A DNA stretch of 64,000 nucleotides from Absidia repens (lineage: Eukaryota > Mucoromycota > Mucoromycetes > Mucorales > Cunninghamellaceae). The notes under the pieces were generated by a model that made no database searches, was not told the DNA's origin, and saw only the letters and a list, made by a program, of their open reading frames with translations. Shown here piece after piece: positions 1 to 11,945 of this stretch. Position 1 is the first letter of the stretch. Each line of letters starts with the position of its first letter. A program made the position numbers and the translations under genes. Where the stretch lies: NCBI GenBank assembly GCA_002105175.1, contig MCGE01000003.1, positions 744,001 through 808,000 on the forward strand, written 5' to 3'.

Positions 1-246
1 GCACCTGGTGACTACAAGGTATCCTTTGTGGCCAACAACGCTCCATTCGATATTCCTATCACTATCTTGCCTGCTGCTTCATCTTCCTTGATTTCCAAGT
101 CTGGTTCCGCTACTGGCTCTTCAGGTGCTGCTTCTACTGGTGGCTCCATTTTTACTGGTAGTGCCCCTTCTCGTGTGAACCTTGATTTGACTACTAAGAC
201 TTTGGTTGCTTTGACTGCTGTGGCCGGTGTCGCTCTTGCTCTGTAG
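1..246 (+). CDS. C-terminal part of a Ser/Thr/Gly-rich cell-wall or GPI-anchored protein (5' end outside window)
   Basis: Frame 1 is open from the first base to the TAG at 244-246, so this is the 3' part of a gene that starts upstream. The first residues (APGDYKVSFVANNAPFDIPI) look like the last strands of a beta-sandwich such as the Kre9/Knh1-type N-terminal domain of fungal wall proteins. A Ser/Gly/Thr-rich linker follows. The extreme C-terminus is hydrophobic (LVALTAVAGVALAL) after a small-residue region, the usual layout of a GPI-anchor signal. The Kre9/Knh1 assignment is inferred from only about 80 residues. The GPI signal is better supported than the family. Confidence 0.6.
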   Translation, partial: APGDYKVSFVANNAPFDIPITILPAASSSLISKSGSATGSSGAASTGGSIFTGSAPSRVNLDLTTKTLVALTAVAGVALAL

Positions 247-1087
247 ATAGGATTACTAGTATAGTTATAGTTGTTGTTTAGTTTAGTTGTATGCATCTGG
301 ATTGATTGAATCTCTTTCTCTTTCTTTTTTACCCCTTATCAGTATCATTATTCCTTTTATTGCTATTCTTCACTTTGTGAATCAATCCTTCCTCCTTTTT
401 TTTAAATTTACTTGTTTTGTCATAGTTTACATCTTCCTAATAAAAATCAAATAAAATAATCATGTGCTTGTAGTTTGACAAGTAAAATTCATCTTTTATT
501 ACACACGTCTCCTGTTGAACTATATTTTTTTTTTTCATGTTGAATCTCCTACGAATGCAATATTCTACTATGGTTTTCAATAGCATATTACCATGTATCA
601 TAACAGATTAGGATCGGTTTATCGAACATTTTATTACCATTAGCCCTCTACTCAATATTATGATACATCCATGTTTTGATGAATCCTTTGTAACAGAGTC
701 ATGTCGTACAAATATTCCTTTTTATAGACCTACTTCTTGAGCTCACTTCCAAAAAAAATAAACTCTATTTTTACATATGACACTCAACCTACACATAAAT
801 TCCTCCGCCGTTCATACGAAATCAATCATGATCAAACACACATCCACATGGATAAATGCATACATTCATGCACAGGTGCACACACGTCATACACACATCA
901 TAAATACACAAGGGACGAGAAAAATAAATTGTAAAATTTTTATTGCAAAACGAGAAAGCATATTAAAAAAAAATGTGTTCATAAACTTAAATATATAAAG
1001 AGGATGGTATGCATATATATATATAAATGTCTAAAAAAGAGGGATAGTGGTATTACCAAATAACCATTGATAGCTGAAAAAAAAGAG
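247..1087. other. Intergenic, 3' regions of two convergent genes
   Basis: About 840 bp between two genes that face each other. Several AATAAA-like signals lie near 438-460, consistent with the 3' end of the upstream gene. A CA/CAT-rich stretch lies near 830-905. I see no supported gene here; the open frames at 737-998 have low-complexity, non-coding-like composition. Confidence 0.6.
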
Positions 1088-1575
1088 TTATTCCTTGTTG
1101 CCGGGATATTTCCATTGACCTTCAGGGATAGGCGTTTCCAGTTGTTCCCAAGGCTTCCATTGTTCCATCTTGCCCACCAATTTGAGTTCATCTTCAGCTT
1201 GCAGAATGAGTTGTTCAATTTGTCCACAACCAATCTTGGTTTCAATATCAGTCACGTTTTCATTGGCTTCCACAATAGCGAGTCGGGTCCTGGTAAAGCC
1301 TTCAGTCGCTTGGCGGTAGACAGCATGTTCTGGGAATCGTGACAGGGTCGATAAAGTCGTGTTGTATGTTTGAATCAAATGAGGTCGAGGATTGGGATGC
1401 ACTGGAATACCGGTCAAACCAGTTGTTACCTATTTTTGACGTGATGAGATAATAGAAAATAAAAAATAGTACGTTATTCCTACCCGTAAATATATATTAG
1501 GAAATCAATCTAATTGAAACCCATATGTATACTTACTTTGGTGGTAGCTTGTAAAAGAGGTCGAGTGAAGAACAT
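1088..1575 (-). CDS. NADH dehydrogenase (ubiquinone) complex I subunit, NDUFA5/29.9 kDa type
   Basis: Two exons on the minus strand, 1537-1575 and 1088-1429, joined across a 107-bp intron with GTAAGT donor and ATAG acceptor. The product is 126 residues starting MFFTRPLLQATTK, a plausible short mitochondrial presequence. The body shows hallmarks of the ETC_C1_NDUFA5 family: TGLTGIPVHPNPRP near the N-terminus, then a helical middle, and a C-terminal WKPWEQLETPIPEGQW segment. In the family this is an accessory subunit of the matrix arm of respiratory complex I. Length is normal for the family. The start is chosen because it supplies the presequence and a clean donor; I see no alternative. Confidence 0.9.
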
Positions 1576-2410
1576 GATTATGCGAGGGGAGAGAAAAAAA
1601 AAAAGAGAGAGCGAGAAACAGAATAAAAAACAACGGGAAATGAAAAGGAACTTCCGGTCTGCTAAGCTCCAAAAATTCTTTTGCAGTCACCACATTACTT
1701 TCCCCTGAAAAAAGAACGCGACATTCACACGCCGATCAATGCCCAGATAAGCCCATCAGATCTACTTTCACCATAGTCTGCCCAGCTAATACATCCAAGA
1801 AGTATCATTTCAACATATGCACACAAAATCATAAAGCAGAGCAAAAAAAAAAAAAAAAAAAGTGGTAAGTCACCACCATCACCCCAAATAATAAGCTACG
1901 TCCACATCATGCCAAATATGCAGCTAATTTACATGATCAGCAAATTTTTGGTTTGAGGATAAATAGCATTTTTATTCATTCGATAAAAAAAAACGGCACT
2001 TCTATAATAATGGGTAAACTACAAGTAAACTACAAATCTATAAAGTATATCATTATTGCTTGAGCGGAGGCTGTGATCCGATTGCTGTTTCATTGTGCAT
2101 AGGGTTGTCATACGAATTCCACAAAGAGGGTATTTCAATACTGTTCCAAAGATAAAATTAAGTGCAAGGTATAGTAGTATGGTACAAAAAAAAAAAAAAA
2201 AAAAAGGAATATATACAGAGGAGACGACACTAAACAGGGGAAAAGATCACATTGGAGGAGAGTCTTCATAAAGGTATCATATAATTGTGCGAATGTCAAG
2301 TGTTGATGTTTTGTTGTTGGTGCTTTTCAAATGTCGCTGATACAATGCTGCTATTCAGATGAGAAAATTGTTGTGGTTGTCCATGATATCTGCTAGTTCG
2401 TTGTCCTATT
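1576..2410. other. Intergenic region between NDUFA5-type gene and topoisomerase III
   Basis: Contains A-runs at about 1845-1861 and 2187-2205 and the 3' flank of the topoisomerase gene. It presumably includes the promoter of the NDUFA5-type gene just above 1575. No coding signal that I can support. Confidence 0.6.
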
Positions 2411-5196
2411 CTACGTTTGAGAGCGCCCACGACCACGGCCTCTTGCACGTCTATTTCCGTCCACGGTTCCTCGACCACGACCACGACTTCGCCCTCTCCC
2501 TCGACCTCGCCCTCGACCTCGTCCTCGTCCTCGTCCATGAGTGGTGCTGTTGTCGTTGTTGTCGCCGCCGCCGTCATTATCAGTGTTCAAATCCATATGT
2601 CCCACAAATCGACCATGACCTTGTCTTCGTCGATCATCTTCCGCAGCATCGTAGTGAGTTGTGACCGCATTCCGCATTTTGTCGAATTCCCGTTGACTTT
2701 GTGCAAACATTTGTCGATATTTTTCAATGCTTTCCTGGAGTACTTGGTCTTTTGTCTTGATCCCATCACATATCATCTTCAAGTCGTTTTCCATCTAAAA
2801 AAGAAAAGAAAGGTAAAGTAGAATAAGAAATCCCAGACTTTTTTTTATTTTTTTATTTTTTTTTTTTATTTTACTTTTTTTACTTACCATTTGGTGAAGC
2901 TTTGGTTTACTAAGACTTTCATCAAGGCCAATATCATCATACCCGCTGACCAATGCAATCCCAAGAGTGGATGGAATAAAGTATCTTTGAGAGACCTTGA
3001 AGGCATATTGACGAATGAGAATTTTTTTGATCAAGTCTGATATGGTGGCGTCTGTCCCTATCCCATTCTGTTCCATTTTCCCAATCAGATCCGATTCTGT
3101 CAACAATTCTGGTGGCGTTGTCTTTCCTTGTTCCATTGTCAGTTCGGTTGGCCGAAACTGTTGCTGTTCTTCAAAATTTGAGATAGTACGACCCTTCCAA
3201 ACATCGTAGGTATAGACTTCCAGGTAGTTTCTTTCCTTGATAACCAAACCTAATTAATAGTCATAGAAGATGTCCTTGTTGGCTTCTCTTTTTCTTTCGC
3301 TCCTAAAGGGGTATGCGTACCTTTTGTTTCAAAGTTTTCCGTCGCAATAGATATTTTGACCATAGTTTCATCACCCACTGCATTTTTTCCACAACAACCA
3401 AGGAATCGGCGGACCACGAATTCATACACCTTTTGCTGGTCACCTGTGAGGTTGCCGTTATACGCCGTTGGATGAATGGGCGGATGCGCTTTGTCGTTAT
3501 TTCTTCCACGTCTTGGTGTTGCGAAATTTCCATCTAATAAACTGAATATTTAAAAAATAAAGTGAGTGTCTCCTTTGTGTTTCCCCCATTCCTTTTTATT
3601 ATTGTTTATTACCCTTGAGCATATCGGCCCCAAGAAGGATGTTGAGTTTGCATCGTAATAAGAGGATCGAACTGAAATGTATCGTCAAATTGATCTGTTT
3701 CGGTTCTAGGATAGCTGATATATCCTTCAGTATATAAACCTTGAGCAATCTACAATCAGTAGTAAGAAAGAATGACAATTAGTATTCAAAAATAGCATAT
3801 ATTTTTTTCTTTTCAACTTACAGTCATGATTGCATCACCAGTCATTCGTAGGTACCGGGTGCCAATTTTTTGGAGTTCAAGTGTTGTCAATGGTAGTGGC
3901 CGCCTAAGTATTTCACGCATATAAATTAAAATAAAAACGAGTGAATGATAACAGTAGTGATGATTTCCCTATTCCATAATGATTGATTTACCATTTTTCC
4001 ACTCTTTTCCGCACCACTTTGGTAACTGTGGCTAGAGAATTGTTCATACATTGATCGTAAAGAGCAAAGCATACATGGCGGTCAAAGCAACGCACACGTT
4101 CCCAGTTGAATGATGTGTTTATGGGCTGTTCATTCGGTATAGATTCTGTGAAGCCGACATTGATTTTCCAAAAGTCTTCGGGTATAAATTTTTCACGGTT
4201 CAAGTATTGATCCACAACGAAGCCTAAAGTTGGAAATTGACAGCTTCCTGAGATATTGACGATCAAAGAGAAGATAAACAAGAGCAGGATTAGTAAATAC
4301 AATCGTAGTCATATAATTTATTACATGGTTAGTTTGTTATTTCAATTTACCATAACTGATCACCTTGTTGTCACCAAGAAGAGTTTTCAATTTGAGGGTT
4401 TGTAAACGAGTAAATGCAGCACCAGTACGAAGGTCTAATTCCCTTCGAGCCAAGACAGCCTGTACAGTAAGATCATCCAAGGTTGATGGGTTTTGTGCAG
4501 CATTATGAATCGGTCTACGTGTCCAAATCGAAGGAAAATGTATTTTCAGTTTACTCGTCAAGTTTTCTTCAATATACCGCATAGGATTTAACTTACCCAG
4601 GTTGCATAGCTGAGAAATGTGCGCGCCATACTACTATATTTGGTTTGACTTGCCGGCATACTTGAACCACTTCGCCACCAATACATTCACCTTCTCGATC
4701 GCAATCGGTCCATATAAACAGTACATCCGCATTGCGCACTTGTTGACGCAAGTTATCGGCGACAGGCTTCATATCCTACAGTTTTCCCGTATTCAATTTA
4801 AATAAAAATAGAGCTTAGAATAGGTACGTGTAAAGAAATGAAGAGTATTACTTACCTTGTGAATAGTTTCAATCGTTGTCAAATGAAATAGATCTTCAAT
4901 AGGACAAGATTCCCAATTTCTGTGAGTTTCAGGAAAATCCACTTCTGTGAGATGTCCGAGAACAGAAGTCATGACGATGGGAGTGGTACATTGATTGAGT
5001 GTGTAATCAAATGTGTAGTTTTTGACATAAGTATTTCCTGTTGCGCGCTACAAAATAAAAATAAAAAGGATACATTAGTCAAGGATCGCCTTTTTATTTA
5101 ATGTTAACTACATACGGTAGCAAAATTCGATTGAGAAAGTATAAGCGCAATCTGCTTGGCAGCTTTGGGTTTTTCTGCCACACACAAAATTCGCAT
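2411..5196 (-). CDS. TOP3: DNA topoisomerase III (type IA)
   Basis: Ten exons on the minus strand: 5116-5196, 4856-5047, 4597-4775, 4351-4514, 3992-4247, 3822-3903, 3613-3749, 3321-3541, 2888-3249, 2411-2794. All junctions are GT-AG and the total is 594 codons plus stop. The N-terminus MRILCVAEKPKAAKQ is the Toprim start. LFIWTDCDREGE (about residues 110-121) holds the metal-binding DxD. TQGYISYPRTET-type sequence with the catalytic tyrosine lies near residue 240, and NGIGTDATI near the end of the core. The family relaxes negatively supercoiled DNA and, with a RecQ helicase and Rmi1, dissolves double Holliday junctions. The tail (from about residue 553) is an RG/RGR-rich repeat with no zinc-finger cysteines. 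It shares a short divergent promoter with the transporter at 5610. Confidence 0.93.
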
Positions 5197-5218
5197 TTTC
5201 AATGGGAAGAGGCAAAGC

Positions 5219-5254
<36 letters not shown>

Positions 5255-5609
5255 CTTGCGCGCCCGCGCCCTGTCGGCAATTAAATACTGTCAAACAAAA
5301 AGAAGGCAGTTCCTGATTTGAAGCGCCTATTACTATTATGTGGTTTATTTTTACAGTGGATATATATATATAGTTATTATTTAATAACGCATACAGAATA
5401 GATCATAATACTTCATTTATGATGATCAAAAAGTGATATTGCCAAATGAAGGCAATACTCTTTTTGACGGCTAAACTCGTGCAACGTTTTATTTTTTGTC
5501 GGCGGGATTCCAAAATACTGCCAGTCATTTTATTTTTTGACATCCAAAATGGCAAGAGTCCCTCTCCTTCTCATATTCTACTAAAAAAAAGCGCTCGCTG
5601 TAGTTAATC
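5197..5609. promoter_or_regulatory. Divergent promoter between topoisomerase III and GDP-fucose transporter
   Basis: The two start codons are 413 bp apart and point away from each other, so this segment must hold both promoters. It begins with a T-run of more than 30 bases (5220-5254) immediately upstream of the topoisomerase ATG; on that gene's sense strand this is an A-run in the presumed 5' leader. No individual factor site is claimed. Confidence 0.5.
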
Positions 5610-6962
5610 ATGTCATCATCATCATCAAAGGACAATATCTACTTATCGCGGAAAGACAAGGATGAATCTGAACAAAGTTTTCTTCCTAATCCTGCTACTC
5701 AAAGACGGCCCAACAACCATCCAGTATCATTGATCGTGGCAGTAATCGCATTTTACTTTTTTATCTCGCTCTCTGTGGTCTTTTTGAACAAGATTATCAT
5801 GAGCGGATCCGACTTTAACTATGCTCTCTTTGTCACTTGGTACCAACTGGTGGTTGCTCTTGTTTTACTTTTGATCTTTGCTCATCTTGGAAGAACGTAA
5901 GTAATACCTGAAGGAAGGTAGAAAACAATAGGGACAAAGAAGTGTGGCTTTTATTATTACCAATATCGAGCAAAACATGGTGCGACTGATCCTTATTCTT
6001 TTCTTTTTTTCTTTAGAAACAAGACCTTCAGTATCATTCCGCCTTACGAATTTGATCAAGAAGTAGCGAAAAAAGTCGCACCACTTACCATTGTCTATGT
6101 ACTTATGCTTGCCCTGAACAACTTATGTTTGCAATATGTGGAAGTAACGTTCTATCAGGTAAATCTAGAAAAAAGAGACGGTGAGATGGGATGTTTGGTT
6201 TTACCGGTTTGTAATATCATCTGATTTTCTTGATCTACTATTATTTTCATTAATAGGTGGCTAGATCATTATCCATCAACTTTACAATCCTCTTCACTTA
6301 CATGATTCTCGGTAAGACGACCTCTTTCCCAGCTCTTGTTGCTTGTTTTATTGTCTTCCTTGGATTTGCCATTGGTTCCTATGGAGAAATCAACTTTTCG
6401 TGGGCAGGTGTTATTTATGGTGTAGGATCATCCGCTTTTGTGGCCCTCTATGGTATTTATGTGCAAAAAACGTTGGCTGCCGTCGACAACAATCAGTGGA
6501 AACTATTACATTACAATACCACACTGGCCATCATCTTTTTGTTTCCTTTGGTTCTCTTCTCCGGTGAACTTTCAGAAATCTGGGCAACATCTGACGCAAT
6601 CTATGATCTCGGTTTTTGGGCGCTGATGACGTTTACTGGTATTACAGGATTTGGTATCAACATTGCTATGTTCTTGCAGGTCAAGTACACTTCTGCTCTG
6701 ACAAATACTATTTGCGGTACTGCCAAGGCATGTGTACAAACGGTACTGGCGGTGATGATCTTTAGAAACCCTATTTCTGGAATGGTAAGAAACAAAGAAA
6801 GAACCAACCGAAGGAGGAGCGATCATACCTTAGTTTTAATTTATATCTTGCATTTTTGATTTGTTTGTTTTTCAACAATAGAACGCTGTTGGTATTCTTT
6901 TGGCATTATCCGGCTCTAGTTACTATGGCTGGGTACGATATCAGGAACGCTTATCAAAATAG
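5610..6962 (+). CDS. GDP-fucose transporter, nucleotide-sugar/triose-phosphate transporter family (SLC35C1-like)
   Basis: Four exons, 5610-5896, 6017-6158, 6257-6784 and 6882-6962, giving 345 residues. The protein is hydrophobic with about ten membrane segments after a polar N-terminal tail rich in Ser and charged residues. Diagnostic matches to the SLC35C1 group, as I know it, are NNLCLQYVEVTFYQVARSL across the exon 2/3 junction, GKTTSF, the TSALTNTICGTAKAC segment, and the ending SSYYGWVRYQE. The family moves GDP-fucose from cytosol into the Golgi lumen in exchange for GMP. Mucorales wall polymers contain fucose, so a role in wall glycan fucosylation is a fair inference. Substrate specificity is not proven by sequence; another GDP-sugar is possible. 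Confidence 0.85.
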
Positions 6963-7172
6963 TTTAGTATCCCCTCTTATATTACAAATAAAACTTTTAG
7001 AAACTATAACACCCCCCCTTGATTTATTTGTTTGATTATTTTTGACATATACATTATTCAATTTAATAAATATGAAACTTGATTATTACTGTATACCATG
7101 TTTCCTTAAATGGAAAATGTCCTATATTGTTCAATATGACAGGACGATAATTCTGAAATCTCTTCACTGACC

Positions 7173-7206
<34 letters not shown>

Positions 7207-7764
7207 GGGAACAACTTACTTTATTTGACTATGACACCCCTCCAAAAAAAAAAAAAAAAAGATATCATATCATATTAAAGTATATCAGCTCTTGTGCTCA
7301 TTTCTGTACTGTGTGGCAATCCATTAAATACATACCTGTCTGACTTCATCATCCACTCTCCACATATGTCTTCAACGCAAGGCTATTTTTAAAACCACTC
7401 ACGAAATTCAGCAGATGATATACTGAGAACGACGGTTGGTCGAAGTCGCCTCATATCTAACCTCCTTTATTTTGTTTTCACAAATACATCAACTTTTTTT
7501 TTCTCAATGTTGAGTGTCATTTTACTGTCATGAAGAGAAAACCAACATATTGACGATTTTGTACGGTGTTTATTGTTGTAAAAAGCAAAGAAAAAGAAAA
7601 ATGGGGTCTCTTTCCACTCACGAAACAAAATCGCAAACCAAATTTTCGTGAGAGACCAAAAGACAATTCAATTCCCGCCCACGTGAAACTTATTTCCCCT
7701 CCGTTTTTTATTTTTTCGCTCTTTCCTTTTTTCTTTACTTTTTCAACTCCTTTGAAATTATGGT
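6963..7764. other. Intergenic, low-complexity DNA
   Basis: Contains a (TA)n followed by (GA)n microsatellite at about 7174-7207, an A-run at 7244-7260, and the 3' flank of the transporter gene. A stretch at about 7418-7455 resembles one at 60533-60570 (see findings). No gene is supported. Confidence 0.6.
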
Positions 7765-7960
7765 GATCTTTGAATAGTGTTAGGATTAGTTTAGAAGGGA
7801 ATTCAGCTCAGGGATTACAAGATGCATGGGGAAACCCTTTCATTTGGATTCGGGATTTAGAACCACCAGTAGTTTGGCTTTTTGGAGTCGTCATTAGCTT
7901 AGTTCAGTGTTAGTTTGTCCATAGTTTGTACCTGTATATAAATAAAATATGTCTCTTTTT
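7765..7960 (+). repeat. Dispersed hairpin/poly(A)-signal repeat, copy 1
   Basis: First of about 14 copies in the window. Core CATGGGGAAACCCTTTCATT-like sequence at about 7825-7844 with a GGG-GAAA-CCC hairpin at 7828-7837. Downstream is the shared segment TTAGTTTGTCCATAGTTTG, then AATAAAATATG near 7941. Upstream is a pyrimidine-rich tract. This copy keeps a short open frame (SLEGNSAQGLQDAWGNPF) but has no convincing start codon, since the nearest ATG stops after four codons. Confidence 0.8.
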
Positions 7961-8394
7961 ACTTGCTTCAATGAAAAATGCTCCATTGTTCCCTCTCCTG
8001 TCTTGTACAACAGATCTTTTTTTTTCTAACATTGCTCCATTTGATTAGTGTTGACAGTTATTGGGCACCAACAAAATATCTCCATTAGTAATTCTAAAGG
8101 TTGTACATTATATTAGCTCCCATTTTACACTCGTAAATTTAGATTAGTAATGACCTATTTACAGCTTCTCATTAGTCTCTCTCTTGCCAGCTTCATTAGA
8201 TCCCCTGATTGCTGTTGATCTTCACAGCTTATACTTATTCTTCAATAAGAAATATCCTCTTTTTTTTTTTTTTTTTTTTTGGTGTATGATGAGATATGAG
8301 ATAAATACGATGCTATATACATCGATAATTTCAATGAGGTTTAAAAAAGAATTTCTGAACAACCAACATTACTCCGTTAGTTGTTGTTTCTTGC

Positions 8395-11300
8395 GCCGAA
8401 CTGGACTTGTCCAAGTTGTTTGGCTTACGGGAGTTGATGGCGTGGGCTGCTACTGAATAGGATTGCCGCAGTCCCGCCATCTTCGTCGATACCAACTTCT
8501 CCGCTCCTTCAAAATAGTATAAAATAGCCAGACTTATTGGTAGAAATTAGTTTTTCTTTAGTTTTTTTTATCAGTTTTCTCATTTTATCAAATAAAACTT
8601 AGTATAAAAGGTTTTTTTATAACCATCAAGTTATTTTGTACTTCTATTTTGCTATAGAAATCCACTTTATTTTATTTTCAGAGTCACTTATACTCTTTTT
8701 TATTTTTATTGAACCAGCTAAGGTCAATACTTCTACTTTATTTTTATTTCAAGTTGGACTTTATCTACAAAAGCTCTGGTGCTCCCTACTTAATACCAAT
8801 AACATATCTGGTACTTTATACTCATATCAAATAATATATTTGGTGCTCTCTATATAATTTTCAAGACTAAAGTCAAGTAAACAAAAGTATATTTCAAGTT
8901 CCGATTCAGGGGGAAAATATTTTTTGATCCTCGCTACAAATCTACTGCAAATCCGTTAAAGCAAGAACAAGCATACACTTATACACTATACATTTGGTGT
9001 AAAACATATCTGAAACTTAAAAAAAAGGGTTAATTCAACACCATTACAAGCTATATTAACCCAACAAACCCGTATATCTTTGGTACTGTCGAGGATCGGT
9101 CTGAGTCCGAATCCGACAACAATATCAACAACAACAACACATCAACAACAACAACAACATCATCAACGACACCGCCAGCCTCATTGCTGCGGACATTTTC
9201 AATGTCAACCAGTTGATCAGCTGGGGCCTCTCAGATGTGTAGTCCCCCATAAATATAAAAAATGAAATACCGCCATCAATGTAAACAAAAACAATGCAAA
9301 ATTCATATATAGACAAAAAACCACAAAAACAGAACCCTTATATTTATCAACTTTTATTTAGTATATATATCGCAACTTTTTATTATTATCCTTTTCTTTT
9401 CTTTTCTCTTTAGTTTTTTTTTAGTTTTCTCATTTTATCAAATAAAACTTAGTACAAAGGTTATTATACCACCAAATTATTTATTGTTTCTATTGGATCA
9501 TAGAAACCTTTTTTTATTTTTGACTACAAGTTCTCTTTTTATTTTATTTTTTACTGTGTGTTATACACTTATTTTTATTGAACCAACAACGGTCAATACT
9601 TTTTACTTTTATCTTATTTTACACTTCCAAGTTTATTTTTTATAAACTTTCTCTACAGTTGGACTTTATACAAATCTACTTTTGTCCGATTCAGGAACAA
9701 GATACTTCAAATTCCGCCCAAGGAACAAATTTATTTACAAGCTCTAAACAACCAAAAGCTATACTAAAGGATAACTCAAGACATCCTATTCAACCCAAAA
9801 AAATATAAAAACCTACAAAAACACTTGTTGGGTCCGCCATTGAGGACACTGCTGGGCAGATTGCTGCGGATATCTTTGGTTTCAACCAACTGATGGACTG
9901 GGCTATGAATGAAAATTAGCTCAATGGAAATACAAAAGAAAAAAAAAATAGAAAATACATTTACATAACTCAAAAAAAATAGAAACTCCCTCATAGAATA
10001 AAAACACAAAAACAAACCATCTCAACATCTCTATAGATATCAAATTTTTAGTATAAATAGCCAACTTTTTATTATTATCCTTTTCTTTCTCTTTAGTTTT
10101 TTTCACACTTTTCTCATTTAACAAATAAAAGTTCAGTACAAAAGGTTTTTTTATAACCACCAAATTATCAAGTTATCAAGTTATTTCTATTTTGCTATAG
10201 AAATCTTTATTTATTTTATTCAGAGTCAGTTATACTCTCACTTTTTATTTTTATTGAACCAGTCAAGGTCAATACTTTTACTTTATTTTATTTTATCAAG
10301 TTTTCTTTTAAAAACTTCTTTTATTTCAAGTTGGACTTTATCTATAAAAGTTCTGGTGCTCACTACTTACTATCCAAACTCATATCTGGAACTCACTACT
10401 CGTTATCAAATACATATTTGGTGTGATATATATCTGGTGCTCTCTCTATAAACAAAAAGTCAATTCAGGGACCACAAAAAATCAAATTTCAAATTCCGTC
10501 CAGAGAAAAAATAAATCGCTCTTGACTCACACTAAGAAAAGCCGTTCCACTAGGAAGAAAAATTAATATAATACAAGACATATTTTGGTGCAAGATACTA
10601 TTCTAAGCTATACCAAACTATACAAATAACATCAAAAACATCAAGTGTCAACCCCGACCTAAACTTGGTCAACCTGTTTGGTCTTGGTGATCTGATGAAC
10701 TGGGCTACCAATGAATGAAAACGCCGCAGTCAAGCTGTCATCTTGTTGTCGACACCTTCTTCTCCGCCTCCCTTACCTGTCACCTTATTCCGCCACACTA
10801 AAAACATGTCGACAACTCACAAACTCCGCTCCTTTTATTTTAGTATAAATAGCTCGACTTTTTGTTATAAATTATTTTTTCCTTAGTTTTTTTATCTTAC
10901 TTTACTCATTAGTCAAATAAAAGTTTAAGTCTAAAGGTTTTTTTAAAAAACAATCAAGTTATCAAGTCATTTCTATTTTGCTATAGAAATCTTTATTTAT
11001 TTTATTTTCAGAGTCAGCTATACTCTTTTTATTTTTATTGAACCAGCTAAGGTCAATACTTCTACTTTATTTTATTGTATCAAGTTTTCTCTATAAAACT
11101 TCTTTTATTTCAAGTTGGACTTTATCTAAAAAGGTTCTGGTGCTCACTACTTATTACCAATAACATATCTGGTACTTTCTAATTATATCAAATAATTTAT
11201 TTGGATATTTGGTACTCTATATTTTTCAAGACTACAAGTCAAGTAAACAAAAAAGGACATTTCAAATTCCGATTCAGGGGAAAAATAAATTTTGGTCCTC

Positions 11301-11560
11301 GCTGCAAATCCGTTCAAGCAAGAACAAGGAAACACTTATACACTATCTATTTGGTGTAAAATATACTTTGAACTTAACTAAAAGGTTAACTTCATACCGT
11401 TACGGTTCATATCATTTCAACAAACCATACATATTTGGTACACACTTTTATTTATTAACTCAAAAATACCCGTAACACAAGTCTACCACAACATATTTGG
11501 TATTCACACATAACAAAACTTAAAAACAGCGACAACACACTACTCTGTTACAAGCTTCTT
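8395..11560 (+). repeat. Tandem array of four degraded gene-like units with conserved C-terminal tail
   Basis: Four direct, diverged units start at TATA-like boxes near 8518, 9360, 10050 and 10842. Each contains in order: a T-rich leader, a CTCATTTTATCAAATAAAA-like box (8587, 9426, 10115, 10905), TATTGAACCAGCTAAGGTCA (8700, 9570, 10246, 11032), CAAGTTGGACTTTAT (8750, 9655, 10328, 11110), then stretches dotted with ATATTTGGT. Units 1-3, and a fragment before unit 1, end in a short reading frame of one type: LFGLRELMAWAATE stop (8415-8458), IAADIFNVNQLISWG (about 9183-9228), IAADIFGFNQLMDWAMNEN stop (9860-9919), LFGLGDLMNWATNE stop (10675-10719). Unit 4 lacks the tail. Middles are broken by stops. 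I read this as tandem copies of a decayed gene; the family is not recognised. Confidence 0.7.
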
Positions 11561-11650
11561 ACCCAAATTGGCCGTAACACAATCAATAGCTAACAACATT
11601 TACAGACCAATAAAAAAGGTGATCATTACAATGAATGTAACAAAAGGAAT

Positions 11651-11720
11651 GCGCGGTCGGGGAATCGAACCCCGGCCCTTCGCGTGGCAGGCGAAGATTA
11701 TACCACTTAACCAACCGCGC
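11651..11720 (-). tRNA. tRNA-Gly, anticodon GCC
   Basis: The minus-strand sequence begins GCGCGGTTGGTTAAGTGGTA and ends CCCCGACCGCGC, so acceptor ends GCGCGGT/ACCGCGC pair perfectly. The anticodon arm is TTCGC-CTGCCAC-GCGAA, with GCC in the loop. The T-arm is CGGGG-TTCGATT-CCCCG. D-loop GG and all arms are present and there is no intron. A T-rich stretch follows the 3' end (TTCCTTTTG), suiting Pol III termination. It sits between the tandem array and an ATTGA-rich repeat block. Confidence 0.97.
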
Positions 11721-11784
11721 TTCAACTGAAATGTGGTTTTTAAAAATCTATAAAAGTCATACTTAAGGATAAACTCACAGCGGA

Positions 11785-11945
11785 AAGAAATATTGATTTT
11801 ATTGATTGAATATTGATTGAATCAGGGCTTAAAATAAGGTTCAATCAATATTTTTTTATTGATTAACTTCTTAAAAAACTATCAATTTTTATCAATAATT
11901 CCATCAATAATATCAATAAAATATTGATTGATCGTCGTCTATATT
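11785..11945. repeat. ATTGA/TCAAT-rich palindromic cluster, left
   Basis: A dense cluster of ATTGATT and its complement AATCAAT, arranged so that parts of the stretch can pair with one another (ATTGATTGAATATTGATTGA opposite TTCAATCAATATT). A related cluster in partly inverted order lies at about 13665-13752. No coding content. Confidence 0.6.

Noticed and set aside
2359..2821. Plus-strand open frames rich in Ser/Thr opposite the topoisomerase tail
   Set aside because: They are shadows of the RG-repeat codons on the minus strand.
9080..9265. Gln/His-rich frame over CAACAA repeats in the tandem array
   Set aside because: It is a frame shadow of a CAA microsatellite next to the conserved tail.
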